Source of the DNA: Niastella sp.
GTDB lineage: Bacteria; Bacteroidota; Bacteroidia; Chitinophagales; Chitinophagaceae
Direction: 5' to 3'
Length of the DNA stretch: 10,747 bases
NCBI GenBank assembly: GCA_021154515.1
Contig: JAJKIL010000108.1
Span: forward strand, 1-10,747
The translations under genes and the position numbers were made by a program. The notes under the pieces are model-generated. The model saw only the letters and a program-made list of their open reading frames with translations. It was not told where the DNA came from and did no database searches. Positions 1-7,251 of the stretch are shown here, one piece after another (the stretch's first letter is position 1; each line of letters opens with the position of its first letter).

Positions 1-381
1 AACGAACCCTTAATATTACAGACTAATGAAGTAGAGATCACCAGTGAAGATATCCCCGGGTGGATGGTGGCCAATAAAGATGCTCTCACCGTGGCTTTGG
101 ATGTAACCGTGTCCCCAGAACTGGTTAGCGAAGGAAATGCCCGCGAATTAGTTAACCGTATCCAGAAAATCCGCAAGGACAGTGGTTTTGAACTCACTGA
201 TCGAATACTGGTAAAAGTAACCGAACACCAGGAGTTGAACCCTTCGATCGCCCAATTTAATAATTATATTTGTGCAGAAATTTTGGCAGACAAACTTGAA
301 CTAGTACCTGAATTACCAGATGGCACCGAAATTGAAGTGAACGATATTCCAATAAAAGTGTTCGTTACAAAAAAAGCGTAA
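1..381 (+). CDS. ileS: Isoleucyl-tRNA synthetase, C-terminal fragment (5' end outside window)
   Basis: This is the last 126 codons of isoleucyl-tRNA synthetase, the cytoplasmic enzyme that charges tRNA-Ile with isoleucine. The frame is open from base 1 to a TAA at 379-381, so the gene starts upstream; an internal ATG at 64 is not the start. The recognisable part is the C-terminal region after the anticodon-binding domain, with the stretch SEGNARELVNRIQKIRKDSG (about residues 45-64 of the fragment), typical of the long bacterial IleRS type that resembles archaeal and eukaryotic enzymes. No cysteine zinc motif appears at the C-terminus, which fits that type. The catalytic HIGH and KMSKS regions are not in the window. 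Only 4 bases separate it from the next gene, so the two are probably co-transcribed. Identification comes from recognising the C-terminal motif. Confidence 0.93.
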   Translation, partial: NEPLILQTNEVEITSEDIPGWMVANKDALTVALDVTVSPELVSEGNARELVNRIQKIRKDSGFELTDRILVKVTEHQELNPSIAQFNNYICAEILADKLELVPELPDGTEIEVNDIPIKVFVTKKA

Positions 382-385
382 AAGT

Positions 386-1276
386 ATGGCAACCAAGAAA
401 AAGGCGGCCAAGCCAGCAAAAAAAACGATTGCCCCAAAAAAGGCGGCCCGACCGGCTGTTGGGGCAGCCAAACCTGCTGCTGCAAAAAAAGTAGTTGCTA
501 AAAAAGATGTAAAGCCTGCTGCAAAAAAGGCAGTTAAACCACCTGTTGAAAAGAAGGTCACGGTTAAACACGCGGCCATTGCTCACCAGGTAGCTACCAA
601 AGCGCATGCAAAATCATCTTCGGCGCCTACTACGGCCAAGCCAGTTGCCAAACCCGTTGATATTAAAGATATTAAAGAGATAAAAAAGACAGTGGAGGCT
701 CCTGTTAAGGTCGAAAAGCCGGAAGTTAAGGTGGAAGTTAAAAAACCGGAACCGGTTATTCCACCGCCGCCACCCAAAAAACCGGAGCCCCCAAAACCGG
801 TAAAAGTGGTGATCCCGGAAATAAAGACAAAAACATCGCGTCGATACGAACCGGAATTCACAAAATCAGTATTAGATCAACCAGAAAACATTCAAACAGG
901 ACCAACCATGAGATATAGTGATGCCGAATTAAGCGAGTTTAAAGATCTGATCTTGAAAAAAGCAGAGCAGGCCAAAAAAGAACTTACTTATTTACAGGGT
1001 TTAATAACCCGCAAAGATGAAATGGGTGGCGATGAGAACGAAAATCGCTACATGACCATGGAAGATGGCAGTATGAGTATGGAACGGGAACAGTTGGCTC
1101 AAATGGCCAGCCGTCAGATCAATTACATTGATCACCTGGAAAAAGCCCTCATGCGCATCGAAAACAAAACTTACGGCATTTGCCGGGTTACCGGTAAGCT
1201 CATCGATAAAGCCAGGTTACGCGCGGTGCCGCACGCTACCCTGAGCATCGAAGCCAAGCAAATGATGAATAAATAG
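386..1276 (+). CDS. DksA/TraR-family protein with Lys/Ala/Pro-rich N-terminal tail and degenerate zinc finger
   Basis: The 296-residue product has two parts. Residues 1 to about 150 are low complexity: a Lys/Ala/Pro region like a histone H1 tail (1-90), a Lys/Val/Glu/Ile stretch (91-120), then a proline-rich segment including five consecutive prolines (126-130). Residues about 176-296 resemble DksA/TraR: a coiled-coil hairpin (about 178-262), then YGICRVTGKLIDKARLRAVPHATLSIEAK at 263-291 (given here as landmarks: Cys266, Arg279, Pro282). DksA proteins bind the secondary channel of RNA polymerase and tune transcription. Only one of the four zinc-finger cysteines remains (Cys266); the others are Thr269, Ser287 and Ala290, so zinc binding is unlikely. 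The ATG at 386 lies 4 bases after ileS, implying an operon. The family assignment is secure; a DNA- or RNA-contacting role for the basic tail is inference. Confidence 0.88.
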   Translation: MATKKKAAKPAKKTIAPKKAARPAVGAAKPAAAKKVVAKKDVKPAAKKAVKPPVEKKVTVKHAAIAHQVATKAHAKSSSAPTTAKPVAKPVDIKDIKEIKKTVEAPVKVEKPEVKVEVKKPEPVIPPPPPKKPEPPKPVKVVIPEIKTKTSRRYEPEFTKSVLDQPENIQTGPTMRYSDAELSEFKDLILKKAEQAKKELTYLQGLITRKDEMGGDENENRYMTMEDGSMSMEREQLAQMASRQINYIDHLEKALMRIENKTYGICRVTGKLIDKARLRAVPHATLSIEAKQMMNK

Positions 1277-1354
1277 TTGTTTGCTTAATCGGTTGGTTAT
1301 CATTCTGCTTATAGTGGAATGGGATGTTATGCCAGTTACATAATCAAAATTATT

Positions 1355-1388
1355 AAGCCCTCCCGACTTGTCGGGAGGGCTTTGTTTA
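1355..1388. terminator. Intrinsic terminator, probably bidirectional
   Basis: A perfect 12-bp inverted repeat, AAGCCCTCCCGA (1355-1366) and its complement at 1371-1382, encloses the loop CTTG and is followed by TTTGTTTA on the + strand. It lies between the convergent DksA-like gene and the DPP IV-like peptidase gene. On the minus strand the hairpin is followed by TTAATAATTTTG, a weaker T-rich run, so it may stop both transcripts. Confidence 0.85.
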
Positions 1389-1413
1389 TAAAGAAATGAA
1401 GTAAGAGCGTATT

Positions 1414-3528
1414 TTAGAATCCTTTTGCGCTATCCGGCGCCCAGAATGCTTCCGGCATTGGCTTCTCCAGCAAATACTGGTAGTAGAATTTATAAGCTTC
1501 GTAGCGGTTATGAACGCCCTTGGCCCCTGCAATCCCATGGCGCTCGCCCGGGTACATCATAAACTCAAAATGCTTTTTCATATCCTCCAGCTTATTGATG
1601 AACACCATGCTGTTTTGCATATGTACGTTATCGTCTGAGGAACCATGCACAATGCGCAACAAACCTTTGTATTTATTGGCATATGTTAACACCGAAGTGC
1701 TTTTATAGCCATCAGGGTTATCCTGGGGCGTATTCATAAAACGTTCGGTATAATGCGTATCATAAAACTGCCAGTCGGTTACGGAGGAGTTGGCAATGCC
1801 GTACGGGAATACATCGGCGCCATAGGTAAGGGCCATACAGGTCATATAGCCACCAAAGCTTCCGCCGGTGATGCACAGCTTGCTGCTATCTACCCAGGGC
1901 TGGCGTTTTAACCAGCGGCCACAGGCCATAAAATCTTCAATTTCGTATTTCCCTAACTGGCGGAAGATATAGTTCAAACCCTTCTTACCAAAGTGTCCAC
2001 TGCTGCGGTTATCAAATGCAACCTGGATCAGGCCTTCCTGCGCAAACCATTGGATGGGTGAACCGGTTGGGCGCCAACGATCATAAACGGTACCGGCGTT
2101 AGGTCCACCATAAATGCTGATGAGGACAGGGTATTTTTTAGCAGGATCGAAATTGATGGGGTAAGTAATCAATACCGGCAGCTCAAACGCGCCATCAGTA
2201 GCCGTTACATATTTCAGCTCGCTTTTAGGCAGATTATAGTCATTGAAGCTGCTTCCTTTGCTGCTGGCCACTTCTCTTATTATTTTTCCTTTAGCGTCAA
2301 CCAGCGCCAGGGCCGGGGGCGTATTCAGGTTTGAATAGCCGGTTATAAAATAACTGCCGTTGGGCGAAACGCTGATGAGGTCATGGCTGTAATCGCCAAA
2401 ACTCAGGCGGGTAAGGCCTTTGCCATCTAAACCCGCTTTATAAAAATCAAAACGGGCCGAGTTTTCTTTACGGGCCTTGAAGTAAACTATGTTTGATTTG
2501 CTATCGATCTTTATTATACTGGTTCCCCAAAAATTGCCGGTAGTGATGGGGTTCTTTAACTGGCCGTTATTATCGTAATAGTACAGGTTTTCCCAGCCAT
2601 CGCGATCACTTTTTACAATACAACCTTTACCGGCAGGCAGGAAGGTGATGCGTTCACTTTCGTCCAGGTCGATCCAGGTAGTTTGCTTTTCATCGTACAC
2701 TTCTTTTTTGCGTCCATCAGTAAGGCTAATGCTGTAGAACTTCAGGTTGTTTTGTTTGCGGTTCATCCATTGAACCCATAATTGTCCGTCGGGCGACCAG
2801 GCGGGCGCGCCGAAGTACTGATCGTCCTGGGCATTGAAATCGGCCCAAACAATAGCGCCGGGTTCAACGGAAGCGATACCAATTTTAACCTCGGGGTTTT
2901 TATCACCTGCCTTGGGATAGCGGGTATTTTCCAGGTAGCCGTGCTGTCCATCAGCCACATAAATAGGAAATACCGGTACCTGCGATTCATCGAAGCGCAT
3001 AAAGCAAAGGTGTTTGCTGTCGTCGCTCCACCAAAATGCTTTATACCTGGTAGCGCGGCCAAGGATCTCTTCATAATATACCCAGCTGGAGTAGCCGTTC
3101 AAAATGGTCAAAGAGCCATCAGTGGTCAATTGGGACTCTTTGCTGGCGGCTACATTGTATATATACAGGTTGTTGTCCTTTTTAGTGTAGGCTGCCCATT
3201 TTTTATCGGGGGAGAAGGTGATATTCACTCCGCCGGAAATGCTGGTAGAAGGTTGCAGCTGGGCCATATCCATATCGGGATAGGGAACTGCTTTTCCGCT
3301 TTTTACATCAACCATGGTAGTGGAGGTGTGGCCGTCGGCCTCCTTCTGGGTAAGCAGATAATGGGAATCATCTGCCCAGCCCTTCACCATTGGTAGTTGT
3401 TTAACAACATTGGTTTCACCGTTCTTGAAGATCTGGTCGAAGGTGTAATTCTGCTTTTGAGCATGGGTAGAAATAGTAATCAATAGCAGGAATGGCAATA
3501 ACCTGCCCTTTATAGCAGCCCTTTTCAT
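1414..3528 (-). CDS. Secreted S9-family serine peptidase, dipeptidyl-peptidase IV-like
   Basis: This 704-residue protein is a prolyl-oligopeptidase-family (S9) exopeptidase that probably removes N-terminal dipeptides outside the cytoplasm. Residues 1-23 form a signal peptide: basic start, hydrophobic LLPFLLLITIS core, cleavage likely near THA-QK. A DPPIV_N-type beta-propeller spans about 40-430 and includes WVYYEEI, whose Glu153-Glu154 align with the paired glutamates that bind the substrate amino terminus in DPP IV. The alpha/beta-hydrolase domain (about 455-690) holds Tyr473 (oxyanion), Ser557 in GGSFGG, Asp632 in HGSSDDNVH and His664 in GERHGI, a complete triad. The nucleophile motif has Gly in place of the usual Trp and Phe in place of Tyr. 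The gene is monocistronic by appearance and convergent with the DksA-like gene. Family is certain; exact specificity is not. Confidence 0.93.
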   Translation of the reverse strand: MKRAAIKGRLLPFLLLITISTHAQKQNYTFDQIFKNGETNVVKQLPMVKGWADDSHYLLTQKEADGHTSTTMVDVKSGKAVPYPDMDMAQLQPSTSISGGVNITFSPDKKWAAYTKKDNNLYIYNVAASKESQLTTDGSLTILNGYSSWVYYEEILGRATRYKAFWWSDDSKHLCFMRFDESQVPVFPIYVADGQHGYLENTRYPKAGDKNPEVKIGIASVEPGAIVWADFNAQDDQYFGAPAWSPDGQLWVQWMNRKQNNLKFYSISLTDGRKKEVYDEKQTTWIDLDESERITFLPAGKGCIVKSDRDGWENLYYYDNNGQLKNPITTGNFWGTSIIKIDSKSNIVYFKARKENSARFDFYKAGLDGKGLTRLSFGDYSHDLISVSPNGSYFITGYSNLNTPPALALVDAKGKIIREVASSKGSSFNDYNLPKSELKYVTATDGAFELPVLITYPINFDPAKKYPVLISIYGGPNAGTVYDRWRPTGSPIQWFAQEGLIQVAFDNRSSGHFGKKGLNYIFRQLGKYEIEDFMACGRWLKRQPWVDSSKLCITGGSFGGYMTCMALTYGADVFPYGIANSSVTDWQFYDTHYTERFMNTPQDNPDGYKSTSVLTYANKYKGLLRIVHGSSDDNVHMQNSMVFINKLEDMKKHFEFMMYPGERHGIAGAKGVHNRYEAYKFYYQYLLEKPMPEAFWAPDSAKGF

Positions 3529-3553
3529 GTAGTATGTTTAAATTATTTAACTC

Positions 3554-3561
3554 GAAAATTA
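3554..3561 (-). promoter_or_regulatory. Candidate -7 element upstream of the DPP IV-like gene
   Basis: Read on the minus strand this is TAATTTTC, one base from the Bacteroidota consensus TAnnTTTG, and it ends 25 bases before the ATG. I see no TTTG -33 element at the expected distance, so this is a weak call in AT-rich sequence. Confidence 0.35.
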
Positions 3562-3624
3562 GCTATTTAGATAATTTGGCGGCATTTTCATGGCTGAGTG
3601 GTTGAATCGATTGACAGTAGGTAA

Positions 3625-3640
3625 CCCCGACGAGTCGGGG
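3625..3640 (-). terminator. Hairpin downstream of the ABC exporter gene, possible weak terminator
   Basis: CCCCGA (3625-3630) and TCGGGG (3635-3640) form a short GC-only hairpin with loop CGAG, starting 12 bases past the exporter stop codon on the minus strand. It is followed by TTACCTACTG rather than a run of T, so it is either a weak or Rho-assisted terminator or an mRNA-end stabilising hairpin. Its core matches the other two intergenic hairpins in the window. Confidence 0.4.
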
Positions 3641-3652
3641 CAGGCTATGTAA

Positions 3653-5473
3653 CTACTTAACTTCTTGCATATCAACCAACTTCTTATAGAAACCATGCTG
3701 ACTAATTAAGGTATCGTGCGTACCCCGTTCTACGATCCTGCCTTTTTGCAATACGATTATCTCATCGGCGTGGCGGATGGTGCTTAACCGGTGGGCAATC
3801 ACAATGCTGGTGCGGTTCTCCATCATTTTATTGATGGCATCCTGAACCAGTCGCTCGCTTTCCGTATCCAAAGAGGAAGTGGCTTCGTCGAGAATGAGAA
3901 TGGGTGGGTTTTTTAAAACGGCCCGGGCAATGGTCAGGCGCTGGCGTTCGCCACCACTTAGTTTGCTGCCGCGGTCGCCTATATTGGTTTGATAGTTCTC
4001 TTCTTTTTTCATGATGAAATCGTGGGCATTGGCCACGCGGGCGGCCTGCTCAATTTCAGCAATATTGGCTACGGGATTGCCCAGGGATATATTGGCGGCA
4101 ATGGTATCGTTGAACAGGATAGGCTCCTGGGTTACAATACCCATTTGATCGCGCAGGGACAACAACGAATATTCCTTGATGTTAACCCCATCTATCAGCA
4201 ATTCGCCGGTAGTGGCGTCATGAAAACGGGGCACCAGGTCGGCCAGGGTACTTTTACCGGCGCCGGATGAACCTACAAGGGCAACGGTTTTACCCTTTTC
4301 AACAGTTAGGTTGATATTATCGAGAATGGTTACGTCGTCGTATTTAAAGGTTACATTTTTGAACTCGATCTTGCTGCCAAAGCTTTGCAGTTGACGGGGA
4401 TTATCCGCCTCTTTCACTGTCACAGGCGCTTGTAATACTTCTTCAACCCGGTCGATGGCTGCAGCGCCCCTGCGCATATTATAAAATCCCTGAGAAAGCG
4501 ATTTTGCCGGCTGAATGATCTGGGAAAATACGACCAGATAGGTTATAAAGGCTTCGGATGTCAATCCCCCTTTGTGGGCAAATACCATATACCCACCAAT
4601 AAGGAGAATGCAGCAAAAGATCACAACGCCCAGGAATTCAGACATGGGAGAGGCCAGATCACGCTTGAATGCCATTTGTATCCGCAATTTGTTCAGCAGG
4701 TCATTAGTGCCCACAAAGCGGTCACGCATCAGCTTCTCGGCATTGAAGGCTTTTACCACCCGCAGGCCGCCCAGCGTTTCGTCGAGAATGCTTAACATTA
4801 AGCCCTGTTGTTCCTGCGCCCTGCCAGATTCTCTTTTCAGACTTTTGCTTACCCGGCCCAAAACAAACCCGGCCAGGGGTAACATTACCAGCATCACCAG
4901 CGATAAAAGGGGACTTAAAAAAATAAGCATGCCCAGTACTATAATGATGTTTAACGGGTCCTTTATCAATCCTTCCAGGGCGCCAATGATACTCCATTCT
5001 ATCTCATTCATGTCGTTACTCATGCGCGACATCATATCGCCCTTACGTTGTTCGGTAAAATAGCTAACCGGCAGATCGAGGATCTTATCGTACAGGTCTT
5101 CCCTGAACCTGGTCATGATACGGTTCCGAAGTGGGATCAACATGCGAAAACCAAGGTATAGAAACAGATTCTTAAATAATATGGAAAGAATAATGGTGAT
5201 ACATATGGCTATCAGGGCCTGAGGATACCCATAATGAAGGATCAGGTATGACAGCCCATACTTTAACTGGCCTAGGATCCCTTCTGAATTCATGGTAAAG
5301 GGAGGCCTTATAGTGAGCGGTTTTTCCTTGGAAAACAACAAATTTAAAAAAGGGGCCAGCATCGTCAGTGAAACCAGGGAGAAAATAATAGATAATACAT
5401 TGAACACCAGGTAACCTGTAATTCTGCTTTTCTGGTTTCGGAGATAAAAGAAAATCCTTGAAAATCGCTTCAT
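3653..5473 (-). CDS. ABC exporter, fused permease and ATPase, MsbA-like
   Basis: The 606-residue protein is a half-size type I ABC exporter that would act as a homodimer in the inner membrane. The transmembrane domain (about 15-330) has hydrophobic segments near 20-47, 85-110, 172-206 and 280-325. The ATPase domain (about 368-602) has every standard motif: Walker A GSSGAGKST (401-409), Q-loop Gln449, signature LSGGERQ (505-511), Walker B ILILDE (525-530), D-loop SSLD and switch His561. The layout matches MsbA, the lipid A flippase, but many bacterial multidrug and lipid exporters share it, so lipid A core export is likely and unproven. The ATG at 5473 follows a divergent intergenic region shared with rbfA. 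No partner subunit is adjacent, consistent with a homodimer. Confidence 0.93.
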   Translation of the reverse strand: MKRFSRIFFYLRNQKSRITGYLVFNVLSIIFSLVSLTMLAPFLNLLFSKEKPLTIRPPFTMNSEGILGQLKYGLSYLILHYGYPQALIAICITIILSILFKNLFLYLGFRMLIPLRNRIMTRFREDLYDKILDLPVSYFTEQRKGDMMSRMSNDMNEIEWSIIGALEGLIKDPLNIIIVLGMLIFLSPLLSLVMLVMLPLAGFVLGRVSKSLKRESGRAQEQQGLMLSILDETLGGLRVVKAFNAEKLMRDRFVGTNDLLNKLRIQMAFKRDLASPMSEFLGVVIFCCILLIGGYMVFAHKGGLTSEAFITYLVVFSQIIQPAKSLSQGFYNMRRGAAAIDRVEEVLQAPVTVKEADNPRQLQSFGSKIEFKNVTFKYDDVTILDNINLTVEKGKTVALVGSSGAGKSTLADLVPRFHDATTGELLIDGVNIKEYSLLSLRDQMGIVTQEPILFNDTIAANISLGNPVANIAEIEQAARVANAHDFIMKKEENYQTNIGDRGSKLSGGERQRLTIARAVLKNPPILILDEATSSLDTESERLVQDAINKMMENRTSIVIAHRLSTIRHADEIIVLQKGRIVERGTHDTLISQHGFYKKLVDMQEVK

Positions 5474-5501
5474 GAATCAGTTAAATAATGAGTAAACGGT
5501 G

Positions 5502-5509
5502 CAAAGTAA
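5502..5509 (-). promoter_or_regulatory. Candidate -7 element of the ABC exporter gene
   Basis: On the minus strand this reads TTACTTTG, five of six defined positions of TAnnTTTG. A TTTA that could serve as a -33 element lies 16 bases further upstream, and the exporter ATG is 28 bases downstream. The match is imperfect, so confidence is low. Confidence 0.35.
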
Positions 5510-5510
5510 C

Positions 5511-5518
5511 TAATTTTA
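5511..5518 (+). promoter_or_regulatory. Candidate -7 element of rbfA
   Basis: TAATTTTA differs from TAnnTTTG only in its last base and ends 22 bases before the rbfA ATG, the same distance seen at frr. No clear -33 TTTG is present. It lies next to the oppositely oriented exporter element, so the two promoters would overlap. Confidence 0.4.
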
Positions 5519-5540
5519 CGGCTATTAAACCGTTAAGGAA

Positions 5541-5912
5541 ATGCAAGAAGGGAAACGCCAAAAACAGGTGGGAAGTTTATTAAACGAAGAATTAAATTTA
5601 ATTTTTCAGCGATTGGGGCTGGGTATGATCGATGGGGGTATGGTATCCATATCATCCGTAAAGCTTACGCCCGACCTGCTGGAAGCCCGCATATACCTGA
5701 GTTTGTTCCAGGTAAAGGATGCAGACAGCACCCTGAAAAAGATTGAAGAAAGAGGCTGGGAAATAAAAAGAGAGCTCGCAGCACGCGTGGCCAAACAGTT
5801 ACGGCGTATGCCCGAACTGAGGTTCTTTCTCGACGATACGCTGGACCATGTGTTTAAAATGGAGGAATTGTTCAGGAAGATCAATCCAGACGACGAAACG
5901 AATAAACAATAG
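5541..5912 (+). CDS. rbfA: Ribosome-binding factor A
   Basis: The 123-residue product is RbfA, a small KH-type protein that binds the immature 30S subunit and helps 16S rRNA 5' end maturation, with a known role in cold adaptation. The sequence shows the family pattern: a basic N-terminal helix (KRQKQVGSLLNEELNLIFQR), the strand SISSVKLTPDLLEARIYLSL, and the C-terminal helix with the ELRFFLDDTLDHVFKMEELF ending characteristic of RbfA. Length is normal for the family. The ATG at 5541 is chosen because it gives the standard N-terminus and sits 22 bases after a plausible -7 element. It is not beside nusA and infB as in E. coli; instead it precedes a LolC/E-like permease by 30 bases, probably in one transcript. 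Confidence 0.93.
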   Translation: MQEGKRQKQVGSLLNEELNLIFQRLGLGMIDGGMVSISSVKLTPDLLEARIYLSLFQVKDADSTLKKIEERGWEIKRELAARVAKQLRRMPELRFFLDDTLDHVFKMEELFRKINPDDETNKQ

Positions 5913-5942
5913 AATAGATTATAGTACTCAAAACACATACTA

Positions 5943-7166
5943 TTGAACTTTCTCTTTGCCTGGCGATATTTTAAAGCAAAAAAAAGTACCAATGCCATCA
6001 ATGTAATTGCGTGGGTAAGCATTGTTGCTATTATGGGTATTACGTTTGCTTTTATTGTAGTACTGAGTGTGTTCAACGGTTTTGAAGGGTTGGTGAAATC
6101 GCTGTATTCTTCGTTCTATCCCGATATAAAGATCTCCGCCAAAACCGGTAAGACAATTGTTCTTACACCACAGCAGTTGCAAAAAATTGCTGCGATAAAA
6201 GGGGTGCGTGCTTATAGCCTGGTAGCGGAAGAAAAAACATTACTTATAAATGGCGATGTGGTGGTGCCCGTTAATCTCAAAGGGGTTGATACTTCTTATG
6301 AATCGGTAACGGGGGTGGCGCAGAAACTGATCCGGGGTAATTTTCAAACCGGTAGTGCAGATGAGCCATCGCTGGTATTGGGCAATGGGGTTGAAAATGC
6401 CGTGGGTATTGAAAGCGACAAATATCTTTATCCGCTTTCAGTATATGCGTTTAAGCGCGGGATGAATTTCAATGCGGCTGATCCTTATCAGTCGGTACAG
6501 GCAGCCAGGATCGTTACCTCCGGTACTTTTCTTATACAGCAGGATATCGATAATCAATACGCCATCACCAATCTTGATTTTATGAAAGGATTGATGGGAC
6601 TAAAATCTGATGAATACAGCAGTCTTGAGATAGGGCTCCATAGCAGCGTAGATATAGACGATGTACAAAAGGAAATACAGCAGTTATTGGGGACAACCTA
6701 TTCAGTAGAAACAAAGTATGGTCAAAATCAAAGCTTATACAGTGTGATGAGCCTTGAGAAATGGGCCATCTATGGCATACTTACCCTCATGCTGATCGTA
6801 GCTGCCTTTACCATGATCGGCAGTTTGACCATGCTGGTAATGGAAAAGCAAAAGGACATCCAGGTGTTGAAATCGATGGGCGCTAATAATAAATTGATAC
6901 AAAAGATATTTTTGACCGAGGGGTTACTGTTAGCAGGTATTGGAAGTGTGGGCGGAATAATATTAGCGGTGCTCTTCTGCTGGGCCCAGGTTAAGTACAA
7001 AATTATTGCAATTCAGGGTGGCACCTTTTTAATTGATTACTACCCGGTACAAATAGTTGCTTCTGATTTTTTACTGGTATTGCTGACCGTATCGCTGGTA
7101 GCTTTTCTGGCCTCCTGGTTCCCTTCGCGCCGGGCAGCGCTGCAGCCAATTGAATTGAGGAGTTAA
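5943..7166 (+). CDS. FtsX/MacB-type ABC permease, LolC/LolE-like (TTG start)
   Basis: The 407-residue protein has the four-helix permease architecture of the lipoprotein-releasing LolCDE complex, which passes outer-membrane lipoproteins from the inner membrane to LolA. A short cytoplasmic start with ARRY-like sequence (AWRYFKAKKSTNAINVI) leads into helix 1 (about 21-45). A periplasmic MacB_PCD-like domain follows (about 46-270), then an FtsX domain with helices near 275-300, 325-350 and 374-395. EKQKDIQVLKSMGA (301-314) is the coupling segment typical of LolC/E. The start is a TTG: there is no in-frame ATG nearby upstream, and the conserved N-terminal motif begins right after it. No ATPase (LolD) gene is adjacent, so the complex would be assembled from distant loci. 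Whether it is LolC, LolE or a paralogue cannot be told here. Confidence 0.88.
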   Translation: MNFLFAWRYFKAKKSTNAINVIAWVSIVAIMGITFAFIVVLSVFNGFEGLVKSLYSSFYPDIKISAKTGKTIVLTPQQLQKIAAIKGVRAYSLVAEEKTLLINGDVVVPVNLKGVDTSYESVTGVAQKLIRGNFQTGSADEPSLVLGNGVENAVGIESDKYLYPLSVYAFKRGMNFNAADPYQSVQAARIVTSGTFLIQQDIDNQYAITNLDFMKGLMGLKSDEYSSLEIGLHSSVDIDDVQKEIQQLLGTTYSVETKYGQNQSLYSVMSLEKWAIYGILTLMLIVAAFTMIGSLTMLVMEKQKDIQVLKSMGANNKLIQKIFLTEGLLLAGIGSVGGIILAVLFCWAQVKYKIIAIQGGTFLIDYYPVQIVASDFLLVLLTVSLVAFLASWFPSRRAALQPIELRS

Positions 7167-7239
7167 GAAGCTGAGGGTTAGAGTTATATGTGATTGCATA
7201 AAAAAATGTTATAAGAGGTTACTTATTTGTAATTTTTCA

Positions 7240-7247
7240 TATATTTG
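7240..7247 (+). promoter_or_regulatory. Perfect -7 promoter element in front of the candidate small RNA
   Basis: TATATTTG matches TAnnTTTG exactly on the + strand. The expected start of transcription, some 5-8 bases downstream, falls at the base of the first GC-rich hairpin. The -33 element is unclear: a TTTG at 7226-7229 is too close (10-base spacer), and the expected position near 7216-7221 reads only AGGTTA. Confidence 0.5.
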
Positions 7248-7251
7248 TGGT

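Noticed and set aside
313..861. Several overlapping open frames on the minus strand rich in Phe, Leu, Gly and Ser
   Set aside because: They are the complement of the lysine/alanine/proline-rich tail of the DksA-like gene; repeated AAA/AAG codons give stop-free antisense frames.
1277..1413. Place where lspA might follow the ileS-DksA pair
   Set aside because: I recall lspA in this position in some Bacteroidota, but no reading frame for a signal peptidase is present here, only a terminator. Absence alone is not evidence of a deletion.
2782..3396. A 204-codon open frame on the + strand inside the peptidase gene
   Set aside because: It is wholly antisense to a clearly functional protein with intact motifs, and its translation has no recognisable domain. 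Codon bias of the real gene explains it.
3591..3607. TGGCTGAGTGGTTGAAT resembles the D-arm of a serine or leucine tRNA
   Set aside because: The D-stem does not close (GCT has no AGC partner), and there is no acceptor stem, anticodon arm or GTTCGAAT T-loop around it. At most it is a short remnant or chance match.
4572..5063. A 163-codon open frame on the + strand inside the ABC exporter gene
   Set aside because: It is antisense to the conserved exporter membrane domain and has no recognisable features.
5495..5535. AACGGT ... ACCGTT inverted repeat as an operator
   Set aside because: Arms of only 6 bp spaced by about 30 bases are expected by chance; noted only in connection with the divergent promoters.
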